Below, one piece after another: positions 24,719-33,008 of a DNA stretch of 51,816 bases. The notes under the pieces were generated by a model. That model saw only the letters and a program-made list of their open reading frames with translations, was not told the origin of the DNA and did no database searches. Source of the stretch: Synechococcus sp. CS-1325 (GTDB lineage: Bacteria; Cyanobacteriota; Cyanobacteriia; PCC-6307; Cyanobiaceae); NCBI GenBank assembly GCA_025128135.1, contig JAHLYW010000034.1:1-51816 (forward strand), written 5' to 3'. How positions within the stretch are numbered: position 1 is the first letter of the stretch; each line of letters opens with the position of its first letter. Both the position numbers and the translations under genes were made by a program.

Positions 24719-25663
24719 ATGAGCAACCCCACTGAGAGCTCACTGGTACGGCCGACCGAGCCCGGCTCCCCCTGGGCACCGCCTCAACCCCTGACGGAGG
24801 GTTCGGATCCGACGGTGCCCACAGCGCCTGAGCCGGACCCACTTCCTGAGGACCCCTCCGACCGCATCCGACCCGCTGATCCGACGATCCCGATGCCCTT
24901 CACCGATGCCGACTCCCTGCTGAGCGTGGCAGCCCCCGAGGGGATGGTCCGGATCACCCTCGGAGTCGAAACCCGCTACTGCTTCCCCTGTCACATGGAC
25001 GGCTGGCAGGCCCTGGGCTGGCAGGCGCACCCTCCCAGCCTTCCAGGTGTTGATGGGGAGGACGGTGGATCGCCGGTTGAACCACCGATCGATCCACCGG
25101 TTGATCCCAGCGAGGGGCTGGCGATGATTACGGCGGTGAAAGGCGGTCCGTACACGATCGGAGTGGAGGCACCGGGTCAGGAGGTGCAACTTGTGGGCTC
25201 GAACTTTGAGCCCGGGAGCACGGTGGTGGTTCAACCTCCCTCGCTCGCCACGGCTTCCGGCATCAAGGTGTCCAGCCTGAGCGAGCTGGTGTTCTCTCTG
25301 GCCACCGGCAAGGTGCTGGCTGCTGAGGACTGCTTGATCGCTGTGGTCAACTCTGTGGGGAAGGGGCCCTGGTCCTCGATCAAGCTCCACGAGAGGCCTG
25401 CGCCGTCCAGTCCTGAGCTGGCTCTGGCGGAAATAGCTGATGACCTGCCCGATTACGTCGCGATGACCAAGGCGCAGATCACCACCGAGGTGGAACGCCG
25501 CTATGGCGTGGCGCTGGATCCGGGCATGACCAAGGCGGAGTTGGTGGCCGAGGCTGAACGGCTGGCCGCCAAGGGTTCACCGACGGTGGTCTCGATCGCT
25601 GGGCTTGATGAGCCCCTAGCGGATGCCCAGGAGCCTGCCCTTCCGCTGGATCTGCTGCCCTGA
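24719..25663 (+). CDS. structural protein with IPT-like and HeH-like parts
   Basis: A 314-residue protein. The first 75 residues are Pro-rich and disordered. A short domain at about 80-125 has MVRITLGVETRYCFPCHMDG, WQALGWQ. After a PVEPPIDPPVDPSEG linker, residues about 145-235 form an IPT/TIG-like beta sandwich (GVEAPGQEVQLVGSNFEPGS). Near 255-300 is a HeH/LEM-like piece, TEVERRYGVALDPGMTKAEL. IPT folds are common in phage decoration and adhesion proteins. It starts 4 bases after the previous stop. Confidence 0.6.
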   Translation: MSNPTESSLVRPTEPGSPWAPPQPLTEGSDPTVPTAPEPDPLPEDPSDRIRPADPTIPMPFTDADSLLSVAAPEGMVRITLGVETRYCFPCHMDGWQALGWQAHPPSLPGVDGEDGGSPVEPPIDPPVDPSEGLAMITAVKGGPYTIGVEAPGQEVQLVGSNFEPGSTVVVQPPSLATASGIKVSSLSELVFSLATGKVLAAEDCLIAVVNSVGKGPWSSIKLHERPAPSSPELALAEIADDLPDYVAMTKAQITTEVERRYGVALDPGMTKAELVAEAERLAAKGSPTVVSIAGLDEPLADAQEPALPLDLLP

Positions 25664-25678
25664 TCCCGCAGCATCGCC

Positions 25679-26461
25679 ATGCCTTACCCGCTGCCTACCG
25701 GCCTCGATGACACCAACGGGCGGGTGCGGATCCTCCCGCCAGTCGGCTGCCCCGGCAGCGAGGAATGGGTGCTGCTCCATGAAGCGCCGCGTTGGCTGGA
25801 GCTGAGCTTCCGGCTGGGGCCGGTGCCGGCCCTGCCGCTGGAGCTGTTCTGGATGCCGGCCCCGAGCCGCTGGAATGATCCGCTCGGTTCAGCGCCGATC
25901 GAGCTGGCGGTGAACCCGCTGGGGCTGCCGGCCCAGGACTTCCAGGTCGACTGGGGTGATGGCAGCAGCGAAACCGTGCCCTGGACGCCCTACCGCCCCG
26001 ACGTTCCAAAGGTGCGGCACGTCTACGGCCAACGGCTGGACCTGACCGTGACGGTGACGATGGGGGTGAACATCGCCGCGTTGCCGCTGGCGCTGCTGGG
26101 TTGCCCCCTGCCGCCGAATCTGGTGCCCTCGATCTCTGGTGGCACCGGTGGCGTGGGCAGCCTGGCCGGCGTGGAGCCGCTGGTGCCGAGCGACGGCCTC
26201 GATGGGCTCGCCTACAACGGCAGCCGCGCCGAAGTGTGGCGGCTGCGCTTGCACCCCCAGGGCGGCCTGGCGTTGCTGCCCTCGCCGGTGGACGGCAAGC
26301 CGTCGCTGGTGGTGATGAACGGCTCGGGCGCCGCCAGCCGCGGCACGCGCTGGTATGCGGGAGATGGCCCACCACCGAGCGAGGGGCTGGTGCCGACACC
26401 GGCACCGGGTGATCTGTACCTCAACCGGGTGAACGGCCAGGTCTTCGAACTGATCGTGTGA
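25679..26461 (+). CDS. structural protein with PKD-like domain and fibre-type C-terminus
   Basis: A 260-residue protein. A PKD-like segment near 80-125 reads FQVDWGDGSSETVPW then VRHVYGQRLDLTVTVT. The C-terminus TRWYAGDGPPPSEG… PGDLYLNRVNGQVFEL matches a module in the collagen-like fibre at 30448 ([29 protein letters not shown]). The shared module suggests both belong to the same surface or fibre assembly. It follows its neighbour by 15 bases. Confidence 0.6.
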   Translation: MPYPLPTGLDDTNGRVRILPPVGCPGSEEWVLLHEAPRWLELSFRLGPVPALPLELFWMPAPSRWNDPLGSAPIELAVNPLGLPAQDFQVDWGDGSSETVPWTPYRPDVPKVRHVYGQRLDLTVTVTMGVNIAALPLALLGCPLPPNLVPSISGGTGGVGSLAGVEPLVPSDGLDGLAYNGSRAEVWRLRLHPQGGLALLPSPVDGKPSLVVMNGSGAASRGTRWYAGDGPPPSEGLVPTPAPGDLYLNRVNGQVFELIV

Positions 26462-26485
26462 GGCCAGGGTCCGGCCAGCTCCGGT

Positions 26486-26497
26486 GGCAATAGCTGG
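26486..26497 (+). promoter_or_regulatory. GGYAATAG motif ahead of the short collagen-like gene
   Basis: GGCAATAGCTGG, identical to the capsid-gene copy except one base, 33 bases before the ATG at 26519, in a 57-base gap inside the structural operon. Confidence 0.45.
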
Positions 26498-26518
26498 GGT
26501 AAACCGCTGGGGGAGTGG

Positions 26519-26827
26519 ATGACGTCTTGGGGCGCCCTCGGGCTGTCACTGCGGGGGCCGGAAGGACCAGCTGGAGCTGCTGGAGTCGCGGGCGCCCAGG
26601 GACCAACCGGCGCCCAGGGCCTTCAGGGTGTGCCCGGCACCACCGGCAGCCAGGGGCCAGCAGGACCGGCCGGACCCAGCCTGTGGGGTGGCATCACCGG
26701 CAGCTTGAGCAGCCAGTCCGACCTGCAGGCGGCGCTCGACCTCAAGCTCAACGCCGCACGGTTGACGGTGGGACCAACGGCACCGGCCAGTCCACAGGTC
26801 AACGACCTCTGGGTGGACACCAACTGA
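26519..26827 (+). CDS. short collagen-like fibre protein (102 aa)
   Basis: After MTSWGALGLSL the protein has about 14 Gly-X-Y triplets (GPEGPAGAAGVAGAQGPTGA…) that would form a trimeric collagen-like rod. A short coiled-coil-like stretch follows (LSSQSDLQAALDLKLNAARL) and then TAPASPQVNDLWVDTN, a typical ending of phage tail-fibre segments. The next gene overlaps its stop. It is probably an accessory fibre or part of one. Confidence 0.75.
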   Translation: MTSWGALGLSLRGPEGPAGAAGVAGAQGPTGAQGLQGVPGTTGSQGPAGPAGPSLWGGITGSLSSQSDLQAALDLKLNAARLTVGPTAPASPQVNDLWVDTN

Positions 26828-27648
26828 TGGCGATCACCACCCGTGACCAGCTGATTGCGGCCTTGGCGAACTCTCGCCATGTGCTCTTTGACAAGTCCTC
26901 GATCGCCAACGCCGTGGCCGGCCGCTTCTACTCCCTGTGGCGAGCGAACGGCCAACCGGTCCAAGGAGCGATTCCGACTGCGGCAGCTTTCTGCGACAGG
27001 ACCCTGCAGGGTGCTCTGGGCATGGAGAACCCGATCACGCCGCTGCTCAATTACCTCGCCTGGGTGGATGTCGCCACGGGAAATGCCACCAGCACCTTGG
27101 AGATCCATGACCGCCTCTGCCATCAGGGCGGCCTCTCCGGAACCATCGCAGCACCGACAGCCCAGATCACCAACCTGCCGCTGACGCTTGCCGCGGTGCC
27201 TGCGGAGCGAATCGGTGCACCGGATCACAGTCAGTTGCAGTGGTGGCTGGAGTGGTACGCCGACACCGGCTCCACGGGGGTGAGCGCGACCGTGAATGTG
27301 ACCTACAGCGATGACACCAGCGGCAACGTGACAGTGCTGCTCGCGGCCACCAGCCGCGCCTCAGGCCTCTATCAGATCCTGCCCTTTGCCGCCGGCAAGA
27401 CGGGCATCAAGGCGGTCAACAGCGTCACCCTCAGTGCCACCACTGGCACCGCCGGCAACTTCGGCGTGACCTGCACCCGCTACCGCGCCGGCCTGTTCAC
27501 GGTGGTGGCCAACAAGGCGGAGGTGTTCGACTGGGCCGCCCTTGCCCTGCCGGAGATCGCCAACGACTCCTGCCTGGCCCTGCTCCAGCTCTGCACCACA
27601 ACCACCACCGGGATCTCCAAAGGTGTCGTCCGTTTTGCGGCCGGCTGA
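26827..27648 (+). CDS. phage structural protein (273 aa)
   Basis: A 273-residue protein (MAITTRDQLIAALANSRHVL…, KSSIANAVAGRFYSLWRANG) similar in character to tail or neck proteins in phages with collagen-like fibres. The second half is beta-rich (VSATVNVTYSDDTSGNVTVL, KAVNSVTLSATTGTAGNFGV). The end has EVFDWAALALPEIANDSCLA. The ATG overlaps the previous stop by 1 base. The exact role is unknown; it is translationally linked to the short fibre gene. Confidence 0.6.
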   Translation: MAITTRDQLIAALANSRHVLFDKSSIANAVAGRFYSLWRANGQPVQGAIPTAAAFCDRTLQGALGMENPITPLLNYLAWVDVATGNATSTLEIHDRLCHQGGLSGTIAAPTAQITNLPLTLAAVPAERIGAPDHSQLQWWLEWYADTGSTGVSATVNVTYSDDTSGNVTVLLAATSRASGLYQILPFAAGKTGIKAVNSVTLSATTGTAGNFGVTCTRYRAGLFTVVANKAEVFDWAALALPEIANDSCLALLQLCTTTTTGISKGVVRFAAG

Positions 27649-27650
27649 GC

Positions 27651-27905
27651 ATGAACCGCAGCAGCCGTGATCGCGCCCTGCCATGCAGCGGTGGTTCGGA
27701 CCGTTGGGACCGGGGCACGGCCGGAGAGATCATCACCACCGAGTTCTTCTGGCTCCAGGAGCTGCCGCCGCCGCTCGGCAGCGGAGAGTTCGCCGTCTGG
27801 ATGGGCAACGGCTGGACCACGAGGCCCTGCAGGGTCTGGACTGGCACCAGCTGGGTGCAAAAGCCGATCCGCTTCTGGAGCGGTGCTGCCTGGCTACTGG
27901 CCTGA
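27651..27905 (+). CDS. small Trp-rich tail-type protein (84 aa)
   Basis: The C-terminal half is built from short beta repeats, VWMGNGWTTRP, VWTGTSWVQKP, FWSGAAWLLA, a WxGxxWxxxP pattern often seen at the ends of phage tail proteins. It starts 2 bases after the 273-aa gene. The cargo block begins after it. The gap 27906-28065 has only an imperfect CCCCCT/AGGGGG hairpin (28021-28026/28052-28057). Confidence 0.6.
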   Translation: MNRSSRDRALPCSGGSDRWDRGTAGEIITTEFFWLQELPPPLGSGEFAVWMGNGWTTRPCRVWTGTSWVQKPIRFWSGAAWLLA

Positions 27906-28065
27906 GAGGGCGTGCTCGCATCATTGGCACTCCTATGCAATGTCAAGGAGGAAGACGAGTCAGAGGATTTTGAGCAGCGCCGCGCCGCTTGCAGCAGATA
28001 GACCGTCACCAAGTCCAAAGCCCCCTCTGCGGCGACGTTGGACAGCGAGTTAGGGGGGCATGGGT

Positions 28066-29163
28066 TCAAACCATCACCGCCTCGAGGGGCCTGCGGGCCG
28101 AAAAGGGCAGCGCCGCGCCGCGCCCAAAGCGCATCACGATGTCCGGGCGCCGCCCAGGCAGGCCAACCAACGCCGAGAGATCAGCGCGCAGCCCCGGCAC
28201 CTCGACCGGCTGGTTGAGAAAAGCGCATTTCAGGCCCAGTGCGGTCGCCTGAAGGGCAAACCGCTGGCAGGCCCGCCCCACCTGCACCCAATGCGCAGGT
28301 TCCGCCTCGGCCCCGACGAACACCGCGATCCCTGCGGACGAGGCGATCTGGCGGGAATATCTCTCCCTCTCGGCCTTCACAGTGAAGACCCGATCGAACA
28401 GCCAGGGCCCCATCCACTCCGGCAGGGCCGGGTTGCCGCTGGCGGCGCTGAACAGCCCGTCTCCCGAACGCAGGGCGGCATTTGGGCTGAAGCGCAGCCA
28501 GTGCTTCAGCTCAGCGATGAATGCCGGATCACCGATCTGCGCGGTGTTGCCAGCAATGATCAGATCGCGGAGCTGATCCATCGGCGGCCGCTCGGTGATC
28601 AGCACCAGATCGACCCCCGGAACCGCTGCCGCCGCTCTCAGCAGGCGCAGGTCTGGGGCGCCGACGGTCGAACCGTCGTAGTCGGCCCGCGTCGATTGGC
28701 GGCGTGGGATCGCATCGAACAGGGCCTGCTCGCCGCCGTTGCCCGTCCCGAAGCGGACCAGCACCGTCCCGCCGCCGGCCGGATCGAACTCGATTTCACC
28801 GGCCCGGCCCGCAGCAGCAGCCGCCAGGGCCAGATTCTCGGCGGCACAGCCCAGTGACACGAACACATGGTGATCGTCGGGATCAACCACTGGGGTGCGT
28901 CGGCCGAAATCGGGAAGGATCGCGATCCCGTTCTTGCCCGGGCGGAACAGCCAGGGCTGGGTGTTGTGACCGTTCGGGGCCAGGCTCGCGTAACGGATCA
29001 GATCGCGGGTCTCCGGTGCCGTGGTCGGGATCCGGCGCAGCTCGGCAACCGCAGTCTTGTATTCGGCCATCGACCCCATGCCGTTCTTGTTCGCCCAGGC
29101 CGCACTGCCCACAGCCACTGCGGCAGTTCCGGCCCCCAACAGCAGATTCCTTCTCGTCACCAT
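28066..29163 (-). CDS. Tat-exported nitroreductase-family protein
   Basis: A 365-residue protein with a twin-arginine signal (MVTRRNLLLGAGTAAVAVGS). The Acg-type nitroreductase fold follows: LIRYASLAPNGHNTQPWLFR, SLGCAAENLALAAAAAG, then GRACQRFALQATALGLKCAF, LNQPVEV. Such enzymes bind FMN and act or store flavin outside the cytoplasm. It is antisense to the structural operon and interrupts it with the two membrane-protein genes, which is typical of cargo. No link to virion structure is visible. Confidence 0.85.
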   Translation of the reverse strand: MVTRRNLLLGAGTAAVAVGSAAWANKNGMGSMAEYKTAVAELRRIPTTAPETRDLIRYASLAPNGHNTQPWLFRPGKNGIAILPDFGRRTPVVDPDDHHVFVSLGCAAENLALAAAAAGRAGEIEFDPAGGGTVLVRFGTGNGGEQALFDAIPRRQSTRADYDGSTVGAPDLRLLRAAAAVPGVDLVLITERPPMDQLRDLIIAGNTAQIGDPAFIAELKHWLRFSPNAALRSGDGLFSAASGNPALPEWMGPWLFDRVFTVKAERERYSRQIASSAGIAVFVGAEAEPAHWVQVGRACQRFALQATALGLKCAFLNQPVEVPGLRADLSALVGLPGRRPDIVMRFGRGAALPFSARRPLEAVMV

Positions 29164-29314
29164 CGCCGCACGCCCTTGCTGAGGATCGGCGGCACCTTGC
29201 GGTGCGGCAGGCCTGAACTTTCAAGCTACTGCCCGTTTCTCGGCTCGACTCACATCAGACGAAACGACGATTTCAAAAGGGGTTTGTCAGGCAGCAATTT
29301 TGCTCCGCGCTGAA

Positions 29315-29701
29315 TCACTCAGTTGGTGTTGGGGCTGGGCCGTAGGCCTTCAAGGTGATGGTAAGAGCGACGAGAAAAAGGCAACCCTCCAAAACCATGA
29401 AGGCTATGGAACTCGCGCCCTGGATTGCCTGCTGATACTGACTTGCTGCGAACATTCGGACGAGGCCGAGGAGAAGCAAGAACCAACCTGCAAGAGTGAT
29501 CAGCACAGTCCAGTTCTTTTCCCACACATTGTGCGCTCGCACGAGTGCCAGGCCTGCGACGAACATGATGATGCCCGAGAGATAGATGACCGGTGGAATT
29601 TGATCGTCATAAAGGTGAGGCTGAATCAACGGGAACTCAGAGAGGAGTATCACGCCGATGGCAGGGCCAAGGAGTCCGCCAAGTCGCCTGGAATTCGCCA
29701 C
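29315..29701 (-). CDS. small integral membrane protein (four helices)
   Basis: A 128-residue protein with four predicted helices: LLGPAIGVILLSEFPLI, VIYLSGIIMFVAGLALVRA, WTVLITLAGWFLLLLGLVRM and SSIAFMVLEGCLFLVALTIT. I moved the start to the GTG at 29701 because GGAGG lies 5 bases upstream; the TTG at 29719 has no such site. Similar small proteins occur widely without assigned function. Part of the cargo block with its neighbour. Confidence 0.7.
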   Translation of the reverse strand: MANSRRLGGLLGPAIGVILLSEFPLIQPHLYDDQIPPVIYLSGIIMFVAGLALVRAHNVWEKNWTVLITLAGWFLLLLGLVRMFAASQYQQAIQGASSIAFMVLEGCLFLVALTITLKAYGPAPTPTE

Positions 29702-29778
29702 AGAGGCCTCCGGAGTCAAGGTTGTTTGATCTGATCATCTGTCTACAGGTGAGCTGTGCAAGTCCGCCGCAGGCTGGG

Positions 29779-30168
29779 TTAACCAGCGTTCTGCAGGCGG
29801 AAGAAAAGCCATGGTGCGAGTGTGATCCAGAGGAGGAGGAGAATCCAGACGCGGCCGGCGAAGAGGTTGTACTGGTCGAGAACTTGCACCAAAGGGCGAT
29901 GCTGTAGCACCAAGCCCATGAAGAACTCGAAGGCCACCGTGAGACCAAGCCAGATGAGCCCAATGAGAAGGGCCTGGTGGCCCGATGATGGGGGCCAGAT
30001 GTGCACAATCAACCAGATGAAAAGCCCCATGAACATCGAGCCGATGAGGGTCGAGAGCTGATGAGCGCGAAGCTCTGACATGACCTTCGCGAAGCTCAAC
30101 TGCCGGAGAGCACCGTTGGCGACGGCGATGACCAGCATTGGAATCCAGGCGATTACGTATTTGGTCAA
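29779..30168 (-). CDS. small integral membrane protein (129 aa)
   Basis: A 129-residue protein with helices YVIAWIPMLVIAVANGAL, LIGSMFMGLFIWLIVHIW, ALLIGLIWLGLTVAFEFFMG and WILLLLWITLAPWLFF. Between them lie charged loops such as RQLSFAKVMSELRAHQL. The apparent start is TTG without a clear ribosome site, so the true start may be slightly different. It precedes the four-helix protein on the same strand by 77 bases. The 279 bases to 30447 hold no other gene. Confidence 0.65.
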   Translation of the reverse strand: MTKYVIAWIPMLVIAVANGALRQLSFAKVMSELRAHQLSTLIGSMFMGLFIWLIVHIWPPSSGHQALLIGLIWLGLTVAFEFFMGLVLQHRPLVQVLDQYNLFAGRVWILLLLWITLAPWLFFRLQNAG

Positions 30169-30414
30169 GGGAATAATCTGATGTGGGTTGTCATCCAGAG
30201 GCCAGCGATCCTTTCGTGCTGGCGGTTCAAGGCTTCTCGCCAGCCGCTGCTGGTTGAGGGTTCAGCCACTGCTTTGCTGCGTCATCCATGGGTTTCGCCT
30301 GCCCTGCTTGTCAGTACGGCAAGCCGATCACGGGGGTGTGTTGCGCCGTTATGGCGACTGCCCGCCAATCTCCACGCGGTTGCCCCGGACCATAAACCGC
30401 CCGTCCAAGCACGT

Positions 30415-30426
30415 GGCAATAGGACT
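30415..30426 (+). promoter_or_regulatory. GGYAATAG motif ahead of the long collagen-like gene
   Basis: GGCAATAGGACT, 33 bases before the ATG at 30448, the same spacing as at 26486. It would restart transcription of the structural genes after the antisense cargo block. Confidence 0.45.
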
Positions 30427-30447
30427 TGAGAACGGCCTGTTGAGCTG

Positions 30448-31710
30448 ATGACCACCTGGGCGAACACCGGCTCGATCCGTGGACCGCAGGGTGTGCCTGG
30501 ACCCACAGGACCTGCTGGTGGCACCGGACCGACCGGCCCACAAGGAAACAGCGGTCCGCAGGGACCCGCTGGTCCCGCCGGCAGCCAGGGGCCAGCGGGA
30601 GCCACCGGCCCAGCCGGCAGCACGGGAGCGGCTGGACCGCAGGGCCCGGCTGGACCCCAGGGCACCGCCGGCACCGGCATCAATCTCAAGGGCAGTGTTG
30701 CCACCTTCTCGGCGTTGCCCACCAGCAACCGCCAGCAGGGGGACGCCTACATCGTTCAGGACGAGAACGACAGCCTCTACAGCTGGAATGTTTCCGGGAA
30801 TGCCTGGGTGAACGCCGGGCCGATCTCAGGCCCCGCGGGCCCCGCTGGACCCACAGGCAGCATCGGCCCGGCGGGTCCGACTGGACCAACGGGACCGGCG
30901 GGCAGCACCGGCGCCGCTGGACCGCAAGGCATCCAGGGACCGATCGGTGCCACCGGCGGTGCTGGTGCCCAGGGTGTACGCGGCACGGGCTGGTACGCAG
31001 GCAGCGGCCCGCCGCCGGCCTCGATCCCCGGTCAGATCACGGGAGACCTCTACCTCGATCAGAGCAATGGCGACGTCTACAAACTCGGTGCGGCGCCAGC
31101 GGGAACCCCAGTGGCCAGCCTGCCGGCGATCGGTGCGGCCTATGAGGGCGGCTACTACGGCGGGCTGATCTCCCAGAGCATGAATGGCGTGGCCACCCAC
31201 GCTCTGATCATTGCGCCCAAGTCCAACGGCCAGAGCATCCGGGCCTGCAAAACCAGCAACACGGCGACCACCGGAGCGAGCAGCACCTTCGATGGCTGGG
31301 CGAACAGCAATGCCGCCAACGACGCCGCCCACCCGGCCACCCAGTGGGCGCGGGGGCTCACCATCGCGACCTTCTCGGATTGGTACATCCCGGCGCTGTT
31401 CGAGCTGGAGATCCTCTACCGGCGCTTCAAGCCGGATGGCAGTGAGGGCAACGTGACCACTCACGGCGCCAACCCCTATGCGGTGCCGGCCAGCGCCAAC
31501 TACACCTTCTCGGCTCCTGCCCAGACCGCCTTCCCGTTGTTTGCGATCGGTGGTGCCCAGGAGTTCTTTGCCGGCGGGATGGGCACCGCCACCCAGGACT
31601 CGGCCACCACCCATCAGGTGCAGGACTGGTTCTATGGCAACTGGGAGCCGCTTGGCAAAACGTTTCCCCAGACCGTGCGGGCGATCCGCAAGATCCAGGT
31701 GATCCCCTGA
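30448..31710 (+). CDS. long collagen-like fibre/adhesin (420 aa)
   Basis: Two collagen-like rods of Gly-X-Y triplets (about residues 10-75 and 130-178) flank a compact tail-fibre domain, [37 protein letters not shown]. Then comes [34 protein letters not shown], shared with the protein at 25679. The C-terminal 200 residues ([60 protein letters not shown]) resemble DUF1566/Lcl-type or C-type-lectin-like receptor-binding domains. It is the probable host-binding fibre. The next ATG overlaps its stop. Confidence 0.78.
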   Translation: MTTWANTGSIRGPQGVPGPTGPAGGTGPTGPQGNSGPQGPAGPAGSQGPAGATGPAGSTGAAGPQGPAGPQGTAGTGINLKGSVATFSALPTSNRQQGDAYIVQDENDSLYSWNVSGNAWVNAGPISGPAGPAGPTGSIGPAGPTGPTGPAGSTGAAGPQGIQGPIGATGGAGAQGVRGTGWYAGSGPPPASIPGQITGDLYLDQSNGDVYKLGAAPAGTPVASLPAIGAAYEGGYYGGLISQSMNGVATHALIIAPKSNGQSIRACKTSNTATTGASSTFDGWANSNAANDAAHPATQWARGLTIATFSDWYIPALFELEILYRRFKPDGSEGNVTTHGANPYAVPASANYTFSAPAQTAFPLFAIGGAQEFFAGGMGTATQDSATTHQVQDWFYGNWEPLGKTFPQTVRAIRKIQVIP

Positions 31711-32135
31711 TGCCCAGCTGGGTACCGCGGATCGACACGCCCCGGCGGGTCCTTGAGCAGCAGACCAGCGGGCCACTGAGTGGTCCGTCGGTGCTGGATC
31801 TGAGCTTTGCGTCCCTTGGTGTGGACGGACTGTTCCTTGAGGTGAGCTGCTCGGTGGCCGCCTGGGTGAGCTTCTACGACTCCACGGCGGCGCGGTTGGC
31901 CGATGCGGCAAGGCCGGTCGAGGAGGACCCACCGCTCTCGGCCGGTGTGCTGCTCGATCTGCGCTTCTCCGCCGACACACCTCTCCTGAAGCTGGCGCCG
32001 GGCAGCAGCTACAGCAACGGCGAAAGCCCCCTGCAGCAGCGGCTCTGGGCGCGCATCCGCACCGAGGCCACTGGTGCCCACACGGCCACATTGGGCGTGC
32101 TGGCACTGGTGCTCAACGATTCGGTGGGCAGCTGA
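31710..32135 (+). CDS. structural protein (141 aa)
   Basis: A beta-sandwich-like protein: SFASLGVDGLFLEVSCSVAA, WVSFYDSTAARLADAARPVE and HTATLGVLALVLNDSVGS. This resembles short structural proteins found beside fibre genes in many tailed phages. Both its ends overlap neighbours by one base (TGATG), so it is made with the fibre protein. Function unknown, possibly a fibre connector. Confidence 0.55.
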   Translation: MPSWVPRIDTPRRVLEQQTSGPLSGPSVLDLSFASLGVDGLFLEVSCSVAAWVSFYDSTAARLADAARPVEEDPPLSAGVLLDLRFSADTPLLKLAPGSSYSNGESPLQQRLWARIRTEATGAHTATLGVLALVLNDSVGS

Positions 32136-33004
32136 TGGCGGCGACGATCACCGACCTCAGCCGCCGCGGTGACCAGGGCTTTGCGCTGCCGGCTCTGTTC
32201 AATGAGGCAGCGGGCCATCTGGCCACCTGGATCACCGCTGCCAACGGCCAGAACCCCACCCAGCTGCTGAGCGTGTTGACCGGCCCTGCCGGGGCGCCGG
32301 GCTTCTGCGGCTGGACGATCCGGGCGCAGCTCGCGGTGCTCAGCGGCGGCCAGCCGGTGGAGCTGATGGGCCAGTGGGTGGCGAACCTGAACACCGGCGC
32401 GGTAACGACCCATGCCGGCCTGGCCTCGGGGTTCACCGCCGGCCCGGCCCTCGGCGGCCACGGCAGCCTCACCGGCGGGGTGGGCACCACCAGCTCGCTG
32501 ATCACCCTGGCGGTTCAACCGCTGCCGCTGGGTGCGGTGGTGGCCTCCTCCCTGGCGGCAGGCCAGGAGTTCTTCTGTTTTGCCTTCTCCCAGCACTCCT
32601 TCTCCAACCGCCAGGCGGTGGCGTTGCTGATTGCCAAGGATGTGGTTTCCGGCCAGTGGCACCTCTCGCACACCGACATGGCCGGTGTGATTGCGACTGT
32701 GGCCTGGAACCTTGCGCGGCCCCAGGTGCTGCTCGCCACCGCCTTCCGCGCTGACTTCTTCTCATCGGCGACGCCGCTGATGCTGGTGCGCCCGGCCCAG
32801 TGGCTGCCGATCACACCGACGGTTTTCTACCAGCAGCCACTGCCGCCGGTGCAGTGGTGGGACCCGGTGGCATTGCCCGTGGACCTGGCGATCTACAACC
32901 GCACCTTCACGAGCCTGGGGTACATCAAGCCGGCCGATGGCAGCGAGTGGCTGCAGCTCGGCCCCTCACGGCTGGTGGTGCGCCTCAAGGACCCGGTGAG
33001 CTGA
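32135..33004 (+). CDS. surface/structural protein (289 aa)
   Basis: A 289-residue protein (MAATITDLSRRGDQGFALPA…) with beta-rich repeats and AAGQEFFCFAFSQHSFSNRQ, a phrase echoed in the next protein (TPGREFFCYTIAPIG). The end has AIYNRTFTSLGYIKPADGSE, WLQLGPSRLVVRLKDP. I read it as a paralogue of the following 397-aa protein, probably a fibre-tip or baseplate-type protein. Translationally coupled to the 141-aa gene. Confidence 0.55.
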   Translation: MAATITDLSRRGDQGFALPALFNEAAGHLATWITAANGQNPTQLLSVLTGPAGAPGFCGWTIRAQLAVLSGGQPVELMGQWVANLNTGAVTTHAGLASGFTAGPALGGHGSLTGGVGTTSSLITLAVQPLPLGAVVASSLAAGQEFFCFAFSQHSFSNRQAVALLIAKDVVSGQWHLSHTDMAGVIATVAWNLARPQVLLATAFRADFFSSATPLMLVRPAQWLPITPTVFYQQPLPPVQWWDPVALPVDLAIYNRTFTSLGYIKPADGSEWLQLGPSRLVVRLKDPVS

Positions 33005-33008
33005 CGCG

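Noticed and set aside
28058..28072. T-arm-like sequence GGGTTCAAACC as a second tRNA remnant
   Set aside because: No acceptor or anticodon parts around it and it overlaps the end of the nitroreductase gene; most likely chance.
30448..31710. Diversity-generating retroelement, suspected from the lectin-like fibre C-terminus
   Set aside because: No reverse transcriptase gene and no template repeat of the C-terminal region were found in the window.
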